A DNA stretch of 64,000 bases, from positions 1,550,001 to 1,614,000 of the forward strand of contig NZ_LR134287.1 in the NCBI RefSeq assembly GCF_900636515.1, read 5' to 3'. The translations under genes and the position numbers were made by a program. This DNA is from Neisseria animalis. GTDB lineage: Bacteria > Pseudomonadota > Gammaproteobacteria > Burkholderiales > Neisseriaceae. Within the stretch, counting starts at the first letter, position 1. Each line of letters opens with the position of its first letter. Below, in pieces: positions 30,794 through 39,923 of this stretch. The notes under the pieces are model-generated. The model was given only the letters and a program-made list of their open reading frames with translations. It searched no databases and was not told the DNA's origin.

Positions 30794-32074
30794 ATGAAAA
30801 CACTTCAAGACTGGCTTTCCCATTTAGAAACCGCCCATAGCGGCGGCCCGATTGATATGGGTTTGGAACGGATTGGCGCAGTTAAAGAACGCATGAACCT
30901 CAATCCGCAATGCCCCGTCGTCGCGGTTGCCGGAACCAACGGTAAAGGCTCGGTATGTGCTTATCTGTCGCATATCTATGCACAGGCAGGCTACAAAGTC
31001 GGCACATTAACCAGCCCCCATCTGCTGCGCTTCAACGAACGCATTGCCGTTAATACCCGACCCGTTTCCGATGAGGCGATTATTGCTTCGTTCGAGCGCA
31101 TCGAAGCCGCGCGCGGCGATATTTCGCTGACCTATTTTGAATTTAATACACTGGCGGCCGTCGATATTTTTATCCGCGAAAATGTGGACGTGATGGTGTT
31201 GGAAGTCGGATTGGGCGGCAGGTTGGATGCAGTGAACGCATTTGATGCCGATTGCGCCGTCGTTACCAGCATCGATTTGGATCATCAAGCCTTTTTGGGC
31301 GACACCGTAGAAAAAGTCGGTTTTGAAAAAGCAGGCATTTTCCGTGCGGGCAAACCGGCAGTGTGCGGGCAAAATCCCCCGCCCCAATCCCTGCTCGGAC
31401 ACGCCGAAGCAACCGGTACGCCCCTGCTGCTGATTAAGCGCGATTTCGACTTTATCCCGTTTGAAAACGTACAGTGGAGTTACCGTTACCACCCCCATTT
31501 TGCAGACGGCCTCAAGCGCAACCGCAACGCCCTGCCCTTACCGGCATTGCGCGGCGCGTACCAAACCGCCAATGCCGCCTGTGCGCTGACTGTTTTGGAA
31601 GTATTGCACGACCAACTGCCCACAGACATCGGTGCCGTCAAGCGCGGCTTGGTACTGGTGGAAAATCCCGGGCGTTTCCAAGTATTGCCCGGCCGGCCGC
31701 TGACCGTACTCGATGTCGGCCACAACCCTCATGCCGCCCGCGCCCTGCGCCGCAGCCTGATTAATCTTGCCTTTGCCCAAAACCGCACCGCAGTTTTCAG
31801 TATGCTGGCCGACAAAGACATCGACAGCGTACTGGAAACCGTGAAAGACCAGTTTGACGAATGGCATATCGCCCCGCTCGACGTACCGCGCGGCATGAGC
31901 ATCGACGCTTTACAGGAAAAACTTGCAGCACACGGCATCACACGCTTCCGTATTTTCGACAATATACAGACGGCCTATCAAGCTGCTTTGGCGAAATCCG
32001 GCGAAAATGATAGAATTGTCGTATTCGGCTCATTCCACACCGTAGCCGAAGTCATGGCGGCGTTGGCATCATAA
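30794..32074 (+). CDS. folC: Bifunctional folylpolyglutamate/dihydrofolate synthase
   Basis: A 426-residue Mur-ligase-type enzyme that adds glutamate to dihydropteroate and to reduced folates. The ATP-binding VAGTNGKGSV is near residues 45-54, followed by TSPHLLRFNERI, EVGLGGRLDAVNAF and the C-terminal VLDVGHNPHAARALR. First gene of the folC-dedD-cvpA-purF cluster, whose order is the same as in E. coli. Confidence 0.95.
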   Translation: MKTLQDWLSHLETAHSGGPIDMGLERIGAVKERMNLNPQCPVVAVAGTNGKGSVCAYLSHIYAQAGYKVGTLTSPHLLRFNERIAVNTRPVSDEAIIASFERIEAARGDISLTYFEFNTLAAVDIFIRENVDVMVLEVGLGGRLDAVNAFDADCAVVTSIDLDHQAFLGDTVEKVGFEKAGIFRAGKPAVCGQNPPPQSLLGHAEATGTPLLLIKRDFDFIPFENVQWSYRYHPHFADGLKRNRNALPLPALRGAYQTANAACALTVLEVLHDQLPTDIGAVKRGLVLVENPGRFQVLPGRPLTVLDVGHNPHAARALRRSLINLAFAQNRTAVFSMLADKDIDSVLETVKDQFDEWHIAPLDVPRGMSIDALQEKLAAHGITRFRIFDNIQTAYQAALAKSGENDRIVVFGSFHTVAEVMAALAS

Positions 32075-32138
32075 CGGCAAACGCATTCGCGCCGGAACTA
32101 TTTTCCGGCACCGAGTTCACTACCCATAGGAATTTCCC

Positions 32139-33113
32139 ATGTCTGACGATAAACAAACCGAAGTGCTGACCGGCTACGAACAACTCAAACGCCGCAACCG
32201 CCGCCGTTTGGTTGCCGCTTCCGGACTGGTAGTGCTGTCCGGCATCATGTTTGCCGCCACCATCGGCTCAGGCGGAAGCGACCGCTCCCAACAGGAAACC
32301 GTCAACGCCGAAAAAGCGCAACAAGACATACAGCCCGTAATCTTAGAGCCTGCATCTGCTGCCGAACCGGTCGAACCCATTCCAGCAGCCGAAAACAGAT
32401 CTGAAAATGCAGACGGCCTGCAGGAATCCGCCGAAATCCTGAAACCGCAAACCATTCAGGGTCAGGAAGAGCCTGCGCCGCTGGTACTGATTAACGACAA
32501 ACTCGTAGACAGCGACATCAAAGGTCTCGAAGAATCCGAACGCCTGTTGCAAGAAGAAGCAGCCAAACGTGCGGCGGAAGAAAAACGTGCCGAAGAGCGC
32601 CGCCAGCGTTTAGCCGAACAACGTGCCGCCAAACGCGAAGCACAGCGCAAAGAAGCAGCCGAACGTGAAGCCGCCGCGAAAAAACGGGCAGCAGAACGCA
32701 AAGCACAAGCCGAAAAAGCAGCAGCCGAACGCAAACAGGCCCAAGCAGCCAAAGCTGCCGCCGAGCGCAAAGCAAAACAAGAAGCAGCGAAAAAAGAAGC
32801 AGCCAAAACCAAACAGGCAGCCGCACAAACATCATCGGGCAAGTCTTCCCGCCAAGATTCCTCACGCGCCGAAAAACCGCAAAGCAGCCAGCGCGCCGCC
32901 ATTCAGGCAGGCTATGCAGAGAAAGAACGTGCCCAAAGCCTCCAGCGCAAAATGAAAGCAGCCGGCATCAACTCTAAAATCATTGAAATCAATACCGACA
33001 ACGGCAAAGTGTACCGTGTAAAATCCGAAGCCTATAAGAGCCGCGAAGCTGCCGGCCGTGATTTGGAAAAACTGCGCGTACACGGCATCGGCGGTGCGAT
33101 TGTCAATGAGTAA
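32139..33113 (+). CDS. dedD: SPOR-domain cell-division protein (DedD-like)
   Basis: 324 residues with a short cytoplasmic N-terminus, one membrane helix (LVAASGLVVLSGIMFAATI, about 27-45), an Ala/Lys/Glu/Arg-rich helical stalk (about 130-240) and a C-terminal SPOR domain (about 250-324: IQAGYAEKERAQSLQRKM to VHGIGGAIVNE) that binds denuded septal peptidoglycan. Position between folC and cvpA matches E. coli dedD, supporting that name over ftsN. The stalk is low-complexity and may vary in length. Confidence 0.8.
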   Translation: MSDDKQTEVLTGYEQLKRRNRRRLVAASGLVVLSGIMFAATIGSGGSDRSQQETVNAEKAQQDIQPVILEPASAAEPVEPIPAAENRSENADGLQESAEILKPQTIQGQEEPAPLVLINDKLVDSDIKGLEESERLLQEEAAKRAAEEKRAEERRQRLAEQRAAKREAQRKEAAEREAAAKKRAAERKAQAEKAAAERKQAQAAKAAAERKAKQEAAKKEAAKTKQAAAQTSSGKSSRQDSSRAEKPQSSQRAAIQAGYAEKERAQSLQRKMKAAGINSKIIEINTDNGKVYRVKSEAYKSREAAGRDLEKLRVHGIGGAIVNE

Positions 33114-33119
33114 AGCCCG

Positions 33120-33620
33120 ATGAGCAATATTCCGCTTGCCGACATACTGGCTTTGGCCGTTATCGTTTCCTGCTTTTTCATATCGATGAGCAGAGGGGTC
33201 ATCGCCGAAGCAGGTTCGCTGATTACTTGGATTGCCGCGTTTTTTGCCGCCAAAACCTTTGCCGTGCAGTTTGCCGACATCGCTTTCCAAACCATGCAGC
33301 CCCGCGCGTTGGCGGTTGCCCTGTCGTTTGTGATGGTTTTTATCGCCATACGCGTGGCGTTGTACCTGATACGCTCCCTGCTTACCTCGGCCGTATCCGC
33401 ATTGGGCTTGGGCAGCGTTAACCGCCTGCTCGGCGGCATATTCGGCGCAATCAAAGGCGTACTGTTGGTTACGCTGGCGGTAATGGTCTGCTCGTTTACC
33501 GATTTGCCCTCTAGCGAAGGCTGGCAGCAGTCGTACACTATCCCCTATTTCGAGCTGCTGGCGCAAATAGTCATGCCCTATCTGCCCTACGGCGGAGCGG
33601 CAACAGAAGATTTCCTCTGA
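33120..33620 (+). CDS. cvpA: CvpA family membrane protein
   Basis: A 166-residue protein with four hydrophobic helices, beginning IPLADILALAVIVSCFF and containing the family pattern SRGVIAEAGSLITWIAAFFAAK and NRLLGGIFGAIKGVLLV. In E. coli CvpA is needed for colicin V production and contributes to envelope stress tolerance; biochemical function is unknown. It starts 6 bp after dedD and precedes purF, as in the enterobacterial operon. Confidence 0.92.
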   Translation: MSNIPLADILALAVIVSCFFISMSRGVIAEAGSLITWIAAFFAAKTFAVQFADIAFQTMQPRALAVALSFVMVFIAIRVALYLIRSLLTSAVSALGLGSVNRLLGGIFGAIKGVLLVTLAVMVCSFTDLPSSEGWQQSYTIPYFELLAQIVMPYLPYGGAATEDFL

Positions 33621-33624
33621 CAAC

Positions 33625-33674
33625 AACCGTTTGCAGACGGCATATTCCGCAAAATGCCGTCTGCAAACGGTTTT
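33625..33674 (+). terminator. DUS-pair hairpin between cvpA and purF
   Basis: AACCGTTTGCAGACGGCAT and ATGCCGTCTGCAAACGGTT are perfectly complementary over 19 bp and are followed by TTGATG. It probably reduces readthrough from cvpA into purF. Confidence 0.75.
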
Positions 33675-33754
33675 GATGTTCTTTATTTCAGCAGCCGGCG
33701 CAATCCGGCAAATTTCAGAACCCTCGGGTTTACCTTATTTTGGAGAAAACACCC

Positions 33755-35290
33755 ATGTGTGGCGTATTAGGTTTGGTGAGTCATGAACCGGTCAACCAAT
33801 TATTGTATGACGGCTTGCAAATGCTGCAACACCGTGGTCAGGATGCCGCCGGCATCGTAACCGCAGAAGGCAGTATGTTTCATATGCACAAAGCCAAAGG
33901 CATGGTGCGCGAAGCCTTTCGCACCCGCAATATGCGCGACCTGATCGGCAATGCAGGCATCGCCCATGTCCGCTACCCTACTGCCGGCAACGCGGGCAGC
34001 AGTGCGGAGGCGCAGCCTTTTTACGTCAGCTCGCCCTTCGGCATCGTGTTGGCGCACAACGGCAACCTGACCAATACCACCGAACTGTACGAAAACGTGT
34101 GCAACAAACACCTGCGCCACATCAACACCAGTTCCGATTCCGAAGTATTGCTCAACGTCTTCGCCCACGAACTGCGCCATGAAGTATCCGGCAACAGCGA
34201 CAAACGCCTGAACATCGACAATATTTTCAACGCCGTCCGCCAAGTACATACCCTCGTTCGCGGCGCATACGGCGTGGTGGCCATGATTGCCGGTTACGGT
34301 ATGCTGGCTTTCCGCGACCCCCACGGCATCCGTCCTTTGGTTTTGGGTACGCAAACCGATGCCGAAGGCAGAAAATCCTATGCCGTTTCTTCCGAGTCCG
34401 TTGCCTTCAATGCCATCGAATTTGATTTGGAACGCGACATCGCTCCGGGCGAAGCCGTATTCATCACTTTCGACGGCAAATTCTACTCGCGCCAGTGCAG
34501 CGAACACGCCAAACTCAGCCCCTGCCTGTTTGAATACGTTTATTTTGCCCGCCCCGACTCCGTGATCGACGGTGTATCCGTTTACCAGTCCCGTTTGGAC
34601 ATGGGCATTTCGCTGGCAGAAAAAATCAAACGCCAACTGCCGCTTGACGACATCGATGTTGTCATGCCGATTCCCGATACCAGCCGCCCCAGCGCCATGG
34701 AACTTGCCGCACACCTGCAAAAACCCTATCGCGAGGGTCTGATTAAAAACCGCTACATCGGCCGCACCTTCATCATGCCCGGCCAAGCAACGCGCAAAAA
34801 ATCCGTGCGCCAGAAGCTCAGCCCGATGGAAACCGAATTCAAAGGCAAAAGTGTGCTGCTGGTGGACGACTCTATCGTACGCGGTACTACCAGCCGCGAA
34901 ATCGTCGAAATGGTACGCGCAGCCGGAGCGCGCAAAGTCTATCTTGCCTCCGCCGCCCCCGAAATACGCTATCCCAACGTGTACGGCATCGATATGCCGA
35001 CCCGCGAAGAATTGATTGCCAACGGCAGAACCCCTGAAGAAATTGCACGGGAAATCGGTGCGGACGGAGTAGTATTCCAAGAGTTAAGCGATTTGGAAGC
35101 CGCCGTCAAAGCCTTAAACCCGAACATCGTATCCTTCGATTCTTCCTGCTTCAACGGTATTTACCAAACCGGCGACATCGATGAAGCCTACCTGCAACGC
35201 CTTTCCGCCGAAAAAGCCGGTTGCGGCGGGCTGAAAGTGCATCCGAGCAAAATGGAGCACAGCATCAGCATCAGCAGCGATGAAGAATAA
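33755..35290 (+). CDS. purF: Amidophosphoribosyltransferase
   Basis: A 511-residue enzyme that makes phosphoribosylamine from PRPP and glutamine, the first committed step of purine synthesis. The N-terminal nucleophile is Cys2 ([10 protein letters not shown]), which fixes the start at 33755 rather than 33740. Glutaminase motifs ([21 protein letters not shown]) and the PRPP loop [18 protein letters not shown] are present. TGGAGAAAAC serves as ribosome-binding site. Last gene of the folC-dedD-cvpA-purF cluster. Confidence 0.96.
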   Translation: MCGVLGLVSHEPVNQLLYDGLQMLQHRGQDAAGIVTAEGSMFHMHKAKGMVREAFRTRNMRDLIGNAGIAHVRYPTAGNAGSSAEAQPFYVSSPFGIVLAHNGNLTNTTELYENVCNKHLRHINTSSDSEVLLNVFAHELRHEVSGNSDKRLNIDNIFNAVRQVHTLVRGAYGVVAMIAGYGMLAFRDPHGIRPLVLGTQTDAEGRKSYAVSSESVAFNAIEFDLERDIAPGEAVFITFDGKFYSRQCSEHAKLSPCLFEYVYFARPDSVIDGVSVYQSRLDMGISLAEKIKRQLPLDDIDVVMPIPDTSRPSAMELAAHLQKPYREGLIKNRYIGRTFIMPGQATRKKSVRQKLSPMETEFKGKSVLLVDDSIVRGTTSREIVEMVRAAGARKVYLASAAPEIRYPNVYGIDMPTREELIANGRTPEEIAREIGADGVVFQELSDLEAAVKALNPNIVSFDSSCFNGIYQTGDIDEAYLQRLSAEKAGCGGLKVHPSKMEHSISISSDEE

Positions 35291-35306
35291 ACCATACGAC
35301 TGACAG

Positions 35307-35346
35307 CAAAAGCCGTCTGCAAAATCAAATTTGCAGACGGCTTTTT
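35307..35346 (+). terminator. DUS-pair terminator after purF
   Basis: AAAAGCCGTCTGCAAA and TTTGCAGACGGCTTTTT pair with a 7-base loop. Confidence 0.88.
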
Positions 35347-35365
35347 ATCAAGGTTTCACCCAACA

Positions 35366-35472
35366 TATAGTCGAATAAAATAAGAATGAGACAAGGCAGC
35401 GAAGCCGCAGACAGTACACATAGTACGGCAAGGCAAAGCAACGCTGTATCATTCTTATTTTAAATGACTATA
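35366..35472 (+). mobile_element. Correia-like miniature element, copy 6
   Basis: 107 bp, plus orientation, between convergent purF and the esterase gene, 34 bp from the esterase stop codon. Confidence 0.9.
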
Positions 35473-35506
35473 AAAGTTTGACGCGACAACCGGCCATACG
35501 CACCCG

Positions 35507-36328
35507 TCAGCGCAACAATGCAAAACGCAGGAAATCGGCAAAATGATTTGCCCAATGGTATTCGTGATGAATTTCATGCGCCATGATTCGCAAGCGGATA
35601 TTGTCCAGCGGGTGTCCGGTGCGGATAAGCGCCTGATAATAATGCAGCGTGCAATCAATATAGGCTTGGTTCATATTGGAAATGAAATGTGAATCTATTT
35701 CATCTCCTTCATTGGTGCCGACTTGGATAAACACGCGGCTGTTGCGGTCTATCGGGTGGTGGTGGATAAAAGCGTTGAAGTCCTGCTCGTTAAACCACGA
35801 AGCCAGCGAAAACACGCCCAAATGCCCGAAAACATTCGGGTATGCCGCGCCCATGTAGGCGGTAATGATGCCGCCCATCGAGCTGCCCGCCAGCAGGGTA
35901 TGCTCCCGCTGCGGCAAGGTGCGGTAACTGCGGTCGATAAACGGCTTAACCGTTTCCACCACCCATTTCCCATACATCATGCCCATGCCGCCTGCGTGGG
36001 CAGTTTCCGGCGTAGAGCCCGTATTGGTACGCCACGGCCCGTATTCGTCCAGCCTTTGCGTACCGGCATTGTCGATGCCGACAATAATCAGCTTGGGCAA
36101 ATCGTGCTGCTTTTTAACGGTCGGAATGATTTTCCACGAATGCCCCGAATAAGACTCTTTACTGTAAAACACATTCTGCCCGTCGTGCATATAAACAACG
36201 GGATAACGCGCCTCCGGCTCATTGTAATAGTCTTTCGGCAGCAATACGCGCACGCGTCGGGCATGGTTAAAATACGGCACATGAAGGAAATGCTCCTCCA
36301 TTTTCAAATAATCGGGTTGAAACTGCAT
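35507..36328 (-). CDS. Alpha/beta-hydrolase, putative esterase (esterase D/Fes-like)
   Basis: A 273-residue cytoplasmic hydrolase with the nucleophile elbow GSSMGG (Ser in LLAGSSMGGIITAYM), an oxyanion-region YPVVYMHDGQNVFY near residue 50, and a C-terminal HEIHHEYHWANH that likely supplies the catalytic His. It belongs to the putative esterase family that includes Fes-type enterochelin esterases and esterase D; the substrate cannot be assigned and no siderophore genes are nearby. The start is set at the ATG at 36328 rather than the TTG at 36352. Confidence 0.8.
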   Translation of the reverse strand: MQFQPDYLKMEEHFLHVPYFNHARRVRVLLPKDYYNEPEARYPVVYMHDGQNVFYSKESYSGHSWKIIPTVKKQHDLPKLIIVGIDNAGTQRLDEYGPWRTNTGSTPETAHAGGMGMMYGKWVVETVKPFIDRSYRTLPQREHTLLAGSSMGGIITAYMGAAYPNVFGHLGVFSLASWFNEQDFNAFIHHHPIDRNSRVFIQVGTNEGDEIDSHFISNMNQAYIDCTLHYYQALIRTGHPLDNIRLRIMAHEIHHEYHWANHFADFLRFALLR

Positions 36329-36437
36329 AAACCGTGGCTTTTCTCGGGTCAAAGCCGCGATTTTAACAGATTTAGCCTGTTAAGCGTTACGAATGTTACA
36401 ATGAGGCCGTCTGCAAAATGCCCGTAGGAAGCCGTTT

Positions 36438-37235
36438 ATGTTCACGCCCAAAATCATTTTTTTCGACATCGACGACACGCTTTACCGTAAAGAGAGCGAT
36501 ACCGTCCGCCCCTCGGTTGCCCTTGCATTGCGCGCCTTGAAAGCACGCGGTATCCTGACCGCGATTGCAACGGGCAGGCCGCCTGTTGCCATTCCTCCCA
36601 AAATTAAAGCCCTGATTGCCGAAACCGGTACGGATATGCTGGTTACCATCAACGGCCAGTATGTCGAGTTTCGCGGCAAGCCCCTGCACACCGCTGCCAT
36701 GAATACCGATACCCTTGCCGCCATGGCTGCCTATTTCGACGGCAAAAACATTCCTTATGCCTTTGTCAACCATGCCGAAATCGCCGTTTCCGAACCCGTA
36801 CCGCAAGTAGAAACCGCCTTGGCAGACATTCTGCCCGTACACCCTACCGACAAATATTATTTCCGCACCGCGCCCGTATATCAAATGCTGGCTTTCTATT
36901 CTGCCGACCGCGATCAGGAAGTGGCCGGCGACATTGCGGCGGCCGGTCTGCAAACCGTACGCTGGCACAAGCAGGCGGTTGATATGCTGCCTGTCGGGCA
37001 TTCGAAAGCCCAAGGCATTACCGCCGCCATCGCCAAGCTCGGTATCGCCATGCAAGATGTCATGGCTTTCGGCGACGGCTTAAACGATGTCGAAATGCTG
37101 CAAAGCGTCGGTTTCGGCGTGGCAATGGGCAACGGTGCGGCAGCCGCCAAAGCTGCGGCGCGCCATATCTGCCCGAGTGTAGATGAAGACGGCGTTTACC
37201 GCGGGCTGAAAGACTTAGGGATTATCGACGGCTAG
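36438..37235 (+). CDS. HAD-superfamily phosphatase, Cof type
   Basis: A 265-residue haloacid-dehalogenase hydrolase. Motif I is DIDDT with catalytic Asp10 and Asp12, motif II TAIATGRP, motif III the Lys of GHSKAQGITAAI, and motif IV FGDGLNDVEML. The large C2-type cap (about 85-190) places it in the Cof/sugar-phosphatase group. It is divergent from the esterase gene and carries a DUS just upstream of its start. Substrate unknown. Confidence 0.88.
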   Translation: MFTPKIIFFDIDDTLYRKESDTVRPSVALALRALKARGILTAIATGRPPVAIPPKIKALIAETGTDMLVTINGQYVEFRGKPLHTAAMNTDTLAAMAAYFDGKNIPYAFVNHAEIAVSEPVPQVETALADILPVHPTDKYYFRTAPVYQMLAFYSADRDQEVAGDIAAAGLQTVRWHKQAVDMLPVGHSKAQGITAAIAKLGIAMQDVMAFGDGLNDVEMLQSVGFGVAMGNGAAAAKAAARHICPSVDEDGVYRGLKDLGIIDG

Positions 37236-37297
37236 CCCTGCTTTCCTGTGATGGCCGTCTGCAAAATATCCGGTATTGCTTTTCCTTCCTGCGGCTT

Positions 37298-39577
37298 ATG
37301 AATCCAAACCGTCCGTTTTCCATACCCGCAACCCTGCTCCGCTTCATATTGCCGTGCTGGGTAATCGGCGTGGTGCTTTCTTTCGCGCTTCCCGCCATAC
37401 CGCATTGGGCGGTATGGCCGTCTGCATTTGCCCTGTTGGCGGCGGCAGGATTGCGGTGGCGCACGGCGTGGCTGCTGCTTGTCCTGCTGCTCGGCACGGG
37501 CTACGGCGTATGGCGTACCGAAAATGCCCTCTCTGCCCAATGGCCGCTGCACCGCTCGGAGGCGGCCGAGCTGACCATCGAAGTTGCCGACATTCCCCGC
37601 ATCAATGAAAAACGGGTTCAATTTACCGCCACTGCCCGCCATTCTTCCGGACAAACATTCACCCTGCTGCTTTCAGACTACCAACTGCGCGACTGGGCAG
37701 TCGGCAGCCGCTGGCAGGTTTCCGCGCGGGTACGTCCCGTAATCGGAGAAGTCAACCTGCGCGGTTTCAACCGCGAAACATGGGCGCTGGCAAACGGTAT
37801 CGGCGGCGTGGGAACGATCGGCAAAGTCCGCCAACCGCTGGCAGACGGCAGCCGCGCAAACCTTACCGCCCTCAGGGAAACCGTCAGCCGCCGCTGGCAG
37901 CATACTCCCGAGTACGGTCATGATTTTGCAGACGGCATTGCCCTGATGCGCGCCTTAAGCATAGGCGAACAATCCGCCCTGCGCCCCGAATTGTGGCAGG
38001 CGTTCCGTCCTTTGGGGCTGACACATCTGGTCAGCATTTCGGGGCTGCACGTTACCATGATTGCGCTGATGGCAGGCTGGCTGGTCAAACAATTCTTGCG
38101 CCGCCTGCCCTTTACCCCTGCCAAACCCCGCCTGTGGATACTGTTCGGCGGCTTAAGCGCTGCGCTGCTTTACGCGGGCATGGCGGGATTCGGCGTACCG
38201 ACCCAACGCAGCATACTGATGCTGGCCGCCTTTGCTTGGACATGGTGGCGCAGCCGTACATCATCAGTATGGGCAGGCTGGTGGCAGGCACTCGCCGCCG
38301 TGTTATTACTCGATCCCCTTTCCGTATTGGGCGTAGGAACTTGGCTGTCGTTCGGTTTGGTTGCCGCCTTAATTTGGGGCAGCTCGGGCCGTCTGCAAAT
38401 ACGCGGTTTGCAGACGGCCTTGCGCGGGCAATGGGCGGCTTCGGTATGCTCCATCGTCTTACTCGGCCATCTGTTTGCCGCCCTGCCCTTAATCAGCCCG
38501 ATAATCAACGCCATCGCCATTCCGTGGTTTTCATGGGTGTTAACCCCTTTGGCATTATCCGCTTCCGCTCTACCGTTTACCCCCTTGCAATGGACGGCGG
38601 CAGCCTTGGCAGAATATACCCTGCGCTTTTTATTATGGCTTGCCGCATACGCCCCCGAATGGCCGGTTGCCGCCGCCCCGCTGCCGCTTACCCTGTTTGC
38701 AGCCGCTGCTTCCCTACTAATCCTGTTACCTCGCGGCTTGGGTTTGCGCCCGCTGGCATGGCTGGTGCTGGCCGCCTTTGTCTTTTACCGCCCCGAAAAA
38801 GTCGAAACAGGCCGTCTGCAAATCACCGTTATGGATTCAGGCCAAGGCTTATCCGTATTACTCCAAACCGCCCGCCGCACTCTGCTGTTCGATACCGCCA
38901 CCCTTCCTACCGCCGTTTCCAACATCATTCCCACCTTAAATGCCCTCGGCATACGCCGCTTGGACGCACTCGTCCTCTCCCATCACGACAACGACCACGA
39001 TGGCGGTTTTGCCGCCGTACAACAATACACGCAACCGGCAACCCTCTGGGCAGGCCAACCCGAATACTATCCCAACGCGCAACCGTGCCGCCGCCAACAA
39101 TGGCAATGGGACAACGTATGGTTTGAATTTCTTACCCTGCCCGCACACGACAACCAAGCAGACAACGACCAAAGCTGCATCTTACGCGCAGTTGCCGGCG
39201 GAGAAGCTATTTTACTGACCGGCGATTTGGCCAAAAAAGGCGAGCTGGCCTTGCTCGAGCAATACGGCAGCAAACTGTACAGCCAAGTGTTAATATTGGG
39301 GCACCACGGCAGCAACAGCGCATCTTCAGGAACTTTTCTCAACACCGTTTCACCGCAATATGCCGTTGCCTCCAGCGGCTACGGCAATGCCTACGGACAC
39401 CCGACACCCGCCGTACAAACCCGCGTCAGCGCACACGGCATTACTCTGCTCCGCACCGACCAATCCGGCGCGTTGCGGTTTGAACTCGGCAGCGGCGAAC
39501 CCTATCGGGGCCGTCTGCAAAAACACAAGTTTTACTGGCAGAAAAAACCATTCGATTACTATAGTCGAATAAAATAA
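37298..39577 (+). CDS. comEC: ComEC/Rec2 DNA-uptake channel, C-terminus altered by an inserted element
   Basis: A 759-residue inner-membrane protein that carries transforming single-stranded DNA into the cytoplasm. It has an N-terminal helix pair and OB-like domain (DUF4131), the Competence domain with ALSIGEQSALRPELW and GLTHLVSISGLHVTMIALM (about 215-480), and a C-terminal metallo-beta-lactamase-like domain with LVLSHHDNDHDGG and ILGHHGSNSASSGTFL. The last residues (YSRIK) and TAA stop are encoded by the Correia-like element inserted at 39560, so a short native tail was probably lost; core domains are intact and the gene may still work. Confidence 0.93.
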   Translation: MNPNRPFSIPATLLRFILPCWVIGVVLSFALPAIPHWAVWPSAFALLAAAGLRWRTAWLLLVLLLGTGYGVWRTENALSAQWPLHRSEAAELTIEVADIPRINEKRVQFTATARHSSGQTFTLLLSDYQLRDWAVGSRWQVSARVRPVIGEVNLRGFNRETWALANGIGGVGTIGKVRQPLADGSRANLTALRETVSRRWQHTPEYGHDFADGIALMRALSIGEQSALRPELWQAFRPLGLTHLVSISGLHVTMIALMAGWLVKQFLRRLPFTPAKPRLWILFGGLSAALLYAGMAGFGVPTQRSILMLAAFAWTWWRSRTSSVWAGWWQALAAVLLLDPLSVLGVGTWLSFGLVAALIWGSSGRLQIRGLQTALRGQWAASVCSIVLLGHLFAALPLISPIINAIAIPWFSWVLTPLALSASALPFTPLQWTAAALAEYTLRFLLWLAAYAPEWPVAAAPLPLTLFAAAASLLILLPRGLGLRPLAWLVLAAFVFYRPEKVETGRLQITVMDSGQGLSVLLQTARRTLLFDTATLPTAVSNIIPTLNALGIRRLDALVLSHHDNDHDGGFAAVQQYTQPATLWAGQPEYYPNAQPCRRQQWQWDNVWFEFLTLPAHDNQADNDQSCILRAVAGGEAILLTGDLAKKGELALLEQYGSKLYSQVLILGHHGSNSASSGTFLNTVSPQYAVASSGYGNAYGHPTPAVQTRVSAHGITLLRTDQSGALRFELGSGEPYRGRLQKHKFYWQKKPFDYYSRIK

Positions 39578-39666
39578 GAATGAGACAAGGCAGCGAAGCC
39601 GCAGACAGTACACATAGTACGGCAAGGCAAAGCAACGCTGTATCATTCTTATTTTAAATGACTATA
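39560..39666 (+). mobile_element. Correia-like miniature element, copy 7
   Basis: 107 bp, plus orientation, inserted into the 3' end of comEC and supplying its stop codon. The adhesin terminator begins about 200 bp further on. Confidence 0.9.
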
Positions 39667-39861
39667 GCCTCAACCCTGCACGTCGATGCCGCCCCGCCAT
39701 CCGTCCAAACTTTTCCAAACATCAAAATCCTCCCCTGCTTGTCGCTTGTTCCCGCTACACCACAACCGTTTCCATTTCACCCAACCCCAAACGCAGACGG
39801 CAGGCGATAGCAACCCTATCCGCCCAATCATCATTTTCTTCCAATCCGTCATAAAAAAAGA

Positions 39862-39900
39862 CCATAAAAAAAACAGGGCGCGAACGCCCTGTTTTACTTT
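39862..39900 (-). terminator. Intrinsic terminator of the adhesin gene
   Basis: AAAACAGGGCG and CGCCCTGTTTT pair around a short loop just 3' of the adhesin stop codon, with A/T runs on both sides. Not DUS-derived. Confidence 0.85.
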
Positions 39901-39923
39901 GCTCGGAAATTAATCCTGCTTGA

